From Paenibacillus silvae (GTDB lineage: Bacteria; Bacillota; Bacilli; Paenibacillales; Paenibacillaceae): 64,000 nucleotides of DNA. The stretch spans positions 186,001-250,000 of the forward strand of contig NZ_BMFU01000006.1 of assembly GCF_014639235.1 (NCBI RefSeq), in the 5' to 3' direction. Under the pieces are notes generated by a model. The model saw only the letters and a program-made list of their open reading frames with translations, had not been told where the DNA came from and did no database searches. Shown piece after piece: positions 60,940 to 64,000 of this stretch. The position numbers and the translations under genes were made by a program. Each line of letters begins with the position of its first letter. Within the stretch, counting starts at the first letter, position 1.

Positions 60940-61467
60940 ATGCAGCTGGAAACCGAGAGACTGCTCATCCGTGAAATTGTAGAAAGTGACTGGCAATCCA
61001 TACATACGTATACGTCCATGCCCGAAGTGACAGCGCATACCGCGTGGGGACCAAATACCGAAGAGGACACACAAGCCTACGTCCAGGACGTAATTCGCAT
61101 GCAGCATGCCGAGCCGAGGGAAGCATATGAACTGGCGATTGTTTTGAAAAAGGAAGGCTTGCTCATCGGTGGTGCAGGGCTGCACCTTGTGGAACAAAGC
61201 AATGCAGAGATTGGCTATGTCTTACATCCCGCCTATCAAGGAAAAGGTTATGTGACTGAAGCTTGCCGCGCATTGCTTCACTTTGGCTTCAGGCAGCTTG
61301 GCGTGCACCGAATCTATGCCAAATGCCGCCCGGAGAATCCTGCATCCGAGCGGGTAATGCTTCGCCTTGGCATGCAGCGTGAAGGTCTGCTGCGCGAGCA
61401 CTGGTTCTACAAAGGCTCGTACCATAACTCTGTACTCTACTCCATGCTGGATCGGGAACTGGAATAA
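60940..61467 (+). CDS. GNAT family N-acetyltransferase (RimJ/RimL type)
   Basis: The 175-residue enzyme is a complete GNAT domain: TERLLIREIVESDWQSIHTY at the start, the acetyl-CoA loop GYVLHPAYQGKGYVTEACRA (about 90-109), LGVHRIYAKCRPENPASERV and MLRLGMQREGLLREHWFYKG, the pattern of ribosomal-protein and other N-terminal acetyltransferases. AAAGGAG lies upstream. The substrate is unknown. It is monocistronic. Confidence 0.93.
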   Translation: MQLETERLLIREIVESDWQSIHTYTSMPEVTAHTAWGPNTEEDTQAYVQDVIRMQHAEPREAYELAIVLKKEGLLIGGAGLHLVEQSNAEIGYVLHPAYQGKGYVTEACRALLHFGFRQLGVHRIYAKCRPENPASERVMLRLGMQREGLLREHWFYKGSYHNSVLYSMLDRELE

Positions 61468-61540
61468 ACTTAACGCAGCGTGAACTGATGCTACCTGAAT
61501 GAGCGCTTATGCGGCCTGTGCACCAGGTATGCTGTTGGAG

Positions 61541-61755
61541 TGTGGCTCGATGTGATGTGATTACTGTGATGGCTCGCGGCTGGTGCGACGTGGTGCCCGT
61601 ACAGTAACTGGCTTTTCAACGGGATGTGGCTTGATGTAATGTGATTACTGCGATGGTTCGCAGCTGGTGGGATGTGGTGCCCGTACAGTAACTGGCTTTT
61701 CAACGGGATGCGGCTTGATGTAATGTGATTACTGCGATGGGCTCGCGGTGTGGTG
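61541..61755. repeat. 84-bp tandem repeat, about 2.6 copies
   Basis: The unit contains GGCTTGATGTAATGTGATTA and GATGTGGTGCCCGTACAGTA and begins at 61541, 61625 and 61709. The period is 84 bp throughout, with few changes; the last copy is partial. Because 84 is divisible by three, a minus-strand frame (61491-61703) shows 28-residue repeats, but it has no ribosome-binding site. Confidence 0.85.
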
Positions 61756-61820
61756 ATGATGTGGGGCTCTTACAGGTAATGACAGTCCGCCATCAAGTTA
61801 CTGAAGCAGCAGTTGAAACT

Positions 61821-62015
61821 CTAACGAATCCCAGAAGCCTTATTTAGCGATATTTCAACAGTTTAGAATTCTAACGATTTCCAGCGACGCTATTTCACTA
61901 ACAAAACCTAATAAATCCACATTTTTGAGGGAAATCGGAGAAATAGCGTTTCTCAGATTCGTTACATTTTCTCATGCGCTAAAAACCACCAAATAAGCTC
62001 TCCTCGATTCGTTAG
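61821..62015. repeat. 195-bp four-arm repeat element, copy 2
   Basis: Direct arms begin CTAACGAATC at 61821 and CTAACGATTT at 61871. Inverted arms end at 61965 (GATTCGTTAC) and 62015 (GATTCGTTAG). The 50-bp periods, the 95-bp inner span and the 195-bp total equal those of copy 1 at 29650-29844. The left outer arm (GAATCCCAGAAGCCTTATTT) matches the reverse complement of the right outer arm of copy 1 nearly perfectly, while the loops differ. Confidence 0.85.
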
Positions 62016-62185
62016 CCGCAGATGGTCACGATGTTCTACACGTGGAGCATTTGATGGGGGGCAACTTTGACACATTGGATTACTGGTATGCTCGAGTTTC
62101 GACACATTTTAGCTGCTATACATCCAAGTTACGGGGCTGTTGTGTCTTGAAACGTTTGAAATGTTAGATCATACCCAAGCATACA

Positions 62186-62222
62186 GAAAAAAAAGGACAA
62201 AACAGCGCAAGCTGCCTCATCC
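62186..62222 (-). terminator. Strong terminator far downstream of the Fnr-type gene
   Basis: As minus-strand RNA GGATGAGGCAGC pairs with GCTGTTTTGTCC at all 12 positions (with G-U pairs), the loop is TTGC and eight T follow. It lies 483 bases after the fnr stop. Confidence 0.75.
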
Positions 62223-62704
62223 TTTACCATTCCGCTCCGGTTTCTCCCCTTCTATCTCCTGCGGTCCTTGAGTTCTGAGTATCTAAAGTTATCTACTTGA
62301 TCTGCACCGAACTCTGGACGCTGTCCATCTTACTTCTCTTTAGTGCCCCACGTTCCCTCTGTGCCGAGCCTTTGCATTCTTTGTATCCACCCACATTCTT
62401 TTGCTCTATTCGCACTCTTTTGTCTACCCGCACTCTCTATATCCATCCTGCCCGGGTTCTTTCGATCAACCCGCATTTTTTCTATCGACCGGTAATCTAT
62501 CTATTATCCTGCCGTCTCTCTATTTATCCATCCGCATTTTCTCTACTCATCTATCCGCTCTATAAGCCCATCTGACGCTCATTCTATCTGCTCATCTTAC
62601 ATTCTCTCTACTGCCGCTTTCTTCACGTTACCCAGCTACCCTCGACCTATCCCAGCTACCCTCGACTTATCTAACTTAGGCTTCGTCCTAGCTTAGGCTT
62701 CCCA
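62223..62704. other. Polypyrimidine-rich region, possible long 3' UTR or RNA of the Fnr-type gene
   Basis: No gene is supported. The plus strand is C/T-rich with CTATC- and CTCTAT-type repeats, so minus-strand RNA would be purine-rich. The only terminator for the fnr transcript is at the far end, suggesting a long 3' UTR or a separate minus-strand RNA. A plus-strand frame (62297-62575) is Leu/Ser/Tyr-rich by composition only. Confidence 0.45.
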
Positions 62705-63481
62705 CTACAGTCGGCATAGCTCTTTCGGGCAACTTGGGAACGAAGGACATCCGCACATGCAGCGGAGCGCAGCCATGTCCCGAATCATTAATTTGCCGTC
62801 CAGCATATCCAGAGTCCCCTGCTCCTTCCAGGCACCCAGCATACGTGTAACACTCTCCCGAGTTGCTCCGATCATCTCAGCCAGCTCTGTATGGTTCAGC
62901 TTCATCTCCAGCACGATGCCATCTGGCGTAATTTTGCCGTATGTGTTACTGGCTCGAATGAGGGTCGAAGCAAGCGCCCCTGCTTTGCCATACAGCAGCA
63001 GGTCGCGGAATCTCGACTGTGTAATGCGCTGTGCGAGTGCCATCCATTGTAGAAATTTAAGCGCCAGCTCTCCGTTTTTGCTCAGCACACTCTCAAGGTC
63101 TGTCAGCGAGATGATGGCCAGTTCTCCTTTTTCCGCCATCTCCGCACTATAGCTGTGATTCAGTCCACCTATGCCGCCAAACTCACCAATCAGATCACCG
63201 CTTTGCTGAATCGACAGAATGATCTCTTTCCCATCCTCCGTCGATTTGGTCAGCTTCACCCGTCCCGAACAAATGTAGTACAAATACCCGGCTTCATCGC
63301 CTTCCAGAAAGAGACTGTATCCCGATTTTACCCGTTTAGGCTGCATTTTCTCTTCAATCATATTCCATTGCTCTGGTGTAACGAACGACAGGATGCCGCC
63401 TGTTTTTTGAATCATTTTGTCCGCCTCCGCATGTGTCTGTTCTGCCTTCCGGGTTGCTCTTTCCACAAATACTGTACCCAT
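62705..63481 (-). CDS. fnr: Crp/Fnr family regulator with C-terminal cysteine cluster (Fnr-type)
   Basis: The 258-residue protein has an N-terminal cyclic-nucleotide-fold domain (about 30-150: FLEGDEAGYLYYICSGRVKL, GDLIGEFGGIGGLNHSYSAE), a long dimer helix and a Crp-type winged helix (LNHTELAEMIGATRESVTRM, about 195-214). The C terminus is cysteine-rich: Cys241, 243, 245, 251 and 256 (RCMCGCPSFPSCPKELC). B. subtilis Fnr binds an oxygen-sensitive 4Fe-4S cluster at such a C-terminal site, so an oxygen or redox sensor is likely. AGGGGG lies nine bases before the ATG. A perfect Fnr-type site lies upstream. Confidence 0.9.
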   Translation of the reverse strand: MGTVFVERATRKAEQTHAEADKMIQKTGGILSFVTPEQWNMIEEKMQPKRVKSGYSLFLEGDEAGYLYYICSGRVKLTKSTEDGKEIILSIQQSGDLIGEFGGIGGLNHSYSAEMAEKGELAIISLTDLESVLSKNGELALKFLQWMALAQRITQSRFRDLLLYGKAGALASTLIRASNTYGKITPDGIVLEMKLNHTELAEMIGATRESVTRMLGAWKEQGTLDMLDGKLMIRDMAALRCMCGCPSFPSCPKELCRL

Positions 63482-63589
63482 TATTTTCGTCCCCCTCGGT
63501 GATTCCTTATGATTCCATCATACCGTGAAAGACTGCAAAAGGTTATCGGGGGATTACCTGATCTTTGCCGGGAAACTCCCCGAATTCGC

Positions 63590-63605
63590 TGTGAGAAAAG
63601 TCACA
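63590..63605. promoter_or_regulatory. Fnr/Crp-type operator
   Basis: TGTGAGAAAAGTCACA is an exact TGTGA-N6-TCACA palindrome, the site recognised by Bacillus Fnr. It lies about 110 bases before the start of the fnr-like gene and may mediate self-regulation. Confidence 0.65.
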
Positions 63606-63734
63606 ACTTGCCCCATAACGGCAAAATGCATGCTGCCTTCATATAAGCATCCACCTCCAAACCTCCACACTGTAACCGCCAATCAGCTGATTCCAACCTG
63701 TAATTGTCAATCTTGAGATACGGTGATAGCATAC

Positions 63735-63750
63735 ATGTAAACGCTTGTAT
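63735..63750. promoter_or_regulatory. Weak cre-like site upstream of the right-edge gene
   Basis: ATGTAAACGCTTGTAT fits the cre consensus except for one base (T in place of C near the right end). It lies four bases before the -35 of the promoter at 63754-63781. Confidence 0.35.
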
Positions 63751-63753
63751 ATC

Positions 63754-63781
63754 TTGAGCAATCATCCGAGGCTTGTATACT
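63754..63781 (+). promoter_or_regulatory. Promoter of the right-edge gene
   Basis: TTGAGC (63754-63759), a 16-bp spacer and TATACT (63776-63781) lie 20 bases before the GTG start. Confidence 0.5.
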
Positions 63782-63801
63782 CTCAGAAAGGAGGAAATCA
63801 T

Positions 63802-64000
63802 GTGTTAAGATGGGATAGTGATGTTTGGGGCAAGCTGTCAGGCCCTTACGGCTCCGCAGAAAACGTACCTAAGCTGTTACAGCAGCTAGAGCAGGAATAC
63901 AGCCAGGAGGTTTTTGACGAGCTGTTTCAGGAATTTTTATTTCATCAAAACTCAATCTATACAGCGACCTACGCTGTGATGCCGTTTCTTGCACAGCTCG
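63802..64000 (+). CDS. N-terminal part of a hypothetical protein, cut by the window edge
   Basis: GTG at 63802 has AAAGGAGG seven bases upstream; the ATG at 63800 would stop after two codons. The 66 residues visible start MLRWDSDVWGKLSGPYGSAE, continue with helices (VPKLLQQLEQEYSQEVFDEL) and TYAVMPFLAQL. Such WGKLSGPYGSAE proteins are HEAT-repeat-like hypothetical proteins, sometimes found near toxin loci; that is a recollection, not shown here. It continues beyond 64000. Confidence 0.7.
   Translation, partial: MLRWDSDVWGKLSGPYGSAENVPKLLQQLEQEYSQEVFDELFQEFLFHQNSIYTATYAVMPFLAQL

Noticed and set aside
61491..61703. Open frame with 28-residue protein repeats
   Set aside because: The periodicity comes from the 84-bp DNA repeat; there are no translation signals and the residues (His/Ser/Asn) look like composition artefacts.
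62297..62575. 92-codon plus-strand open frame
   Set aside because: Its composition (Leu, Ser, Tyr, Pro) follows from the polypyrimidine tract; there is no ribosome-binding site.
1..64000. tRNA, rRNA, T-box or c-di-GMP riboswitch genes
   Set aside because: No convincing cloverleaf, T-box core or GEMM-type motif was found by reading; absence is not proven without a covariance search.

Overview
The window looks like a chromosomal segment of a Paenibacillus-type, spore-forming Bacillota. The reasons are strong AAGGAGG ribosome-binding sites, frequent TTG and GTG starts, YesM/YesN-type sugar regulation, a sporulation-type diadenylate cyclase (CdaS-like), two Spo0E-like small proteins, and many two-gene regulatory and ABC cassettes. 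I saw no rRNA, tRNA, CRISPR array, phage or transposase gene. Most of the window is ordinary core or metabolic DNA, interrupted by three accessory blocks.

Layout. 1-5868: a minus-strand nucleoside uptake and salvage operon (lipoprotein, ATPase, two permeases, a sulfite-oxidase-like enzyme, a nucleoside phosphorylase). 6148-12723: a secreted SLH-like protein, a DUF5317 membrane protein, a GGDEF plus HD-GYP protein and a NarL-type two-component pair. 13001-15570: the copper pair ycnJ-ycnI. 15733-17769: a type VII secretion module with a lipase carrying a C-terminal helical domain, a small WXG-like partner and a lipoprotein. 18346-25613: DUF445, aldo/keto reductase, VOC, cupin, AraC regulator and GH28 genes, with two gene relics. 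26034-29481: a polar amino-acid ABC operon. 30229-38859: a sugar ABC operon with an FAD oxidoreductase and a TIM-barrel enzyme under a YesMN pair. 39242-48016: an AT-rich accessory block with two Spo0E-like genes, an ABC transporter (permease frameshifted), a secreted protein and a tandem family of HTH/helical-repeat regulators (one frameshifted). One of these regulators overlaps an unannotated 41-codon gene for a secreted signal-type peptide. 48311-51724: an LLM flavin enzyme, a TetR regulator and an MFS pump. 51958-55758: a small cluster with a BacA-like protein, a DUF2000 protein, an ATP-grasp ligase and an MFS pump, resembling a reduced bacilysin-type dipeptide pathway. 55861-63481: leucine dehydrogenase, cdaS, a secreted DUF6359-type protein, a Fur-box small protein, a GNAT enzyme and an Fnr-type regulator. 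A truncated gene runs off the right edge.

Non-coding structure is unusually rich. A 195-bp four-arm repeat occurs twice with identical spacing (29650-29844 and 61821-62015). A ~190-bp long imperfect palindrome occurs twice whole (4560-4750, 17917-18108) and once as a half (50176-50250). There is an 84-bp tandem repeat (61541-61755), an 11-bp tandem repeat inside the amino-acid operon (28640-28705), and several strand-biased polypyrimidine tracts. Candidate regulatory sites include a Fur box, an Fnr box, a CcpA cre site and TetR operators.

The strongest candidates for undescribed systems are the regulator/peptide array (43494-48016), the TslA-like reverse-architecture lipase module, the minimal BacA/ATP-grasp cluster, and the 195-bp four-arm repeat. 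All functional names are family-level assignments from reading the sequence; no database search was run.
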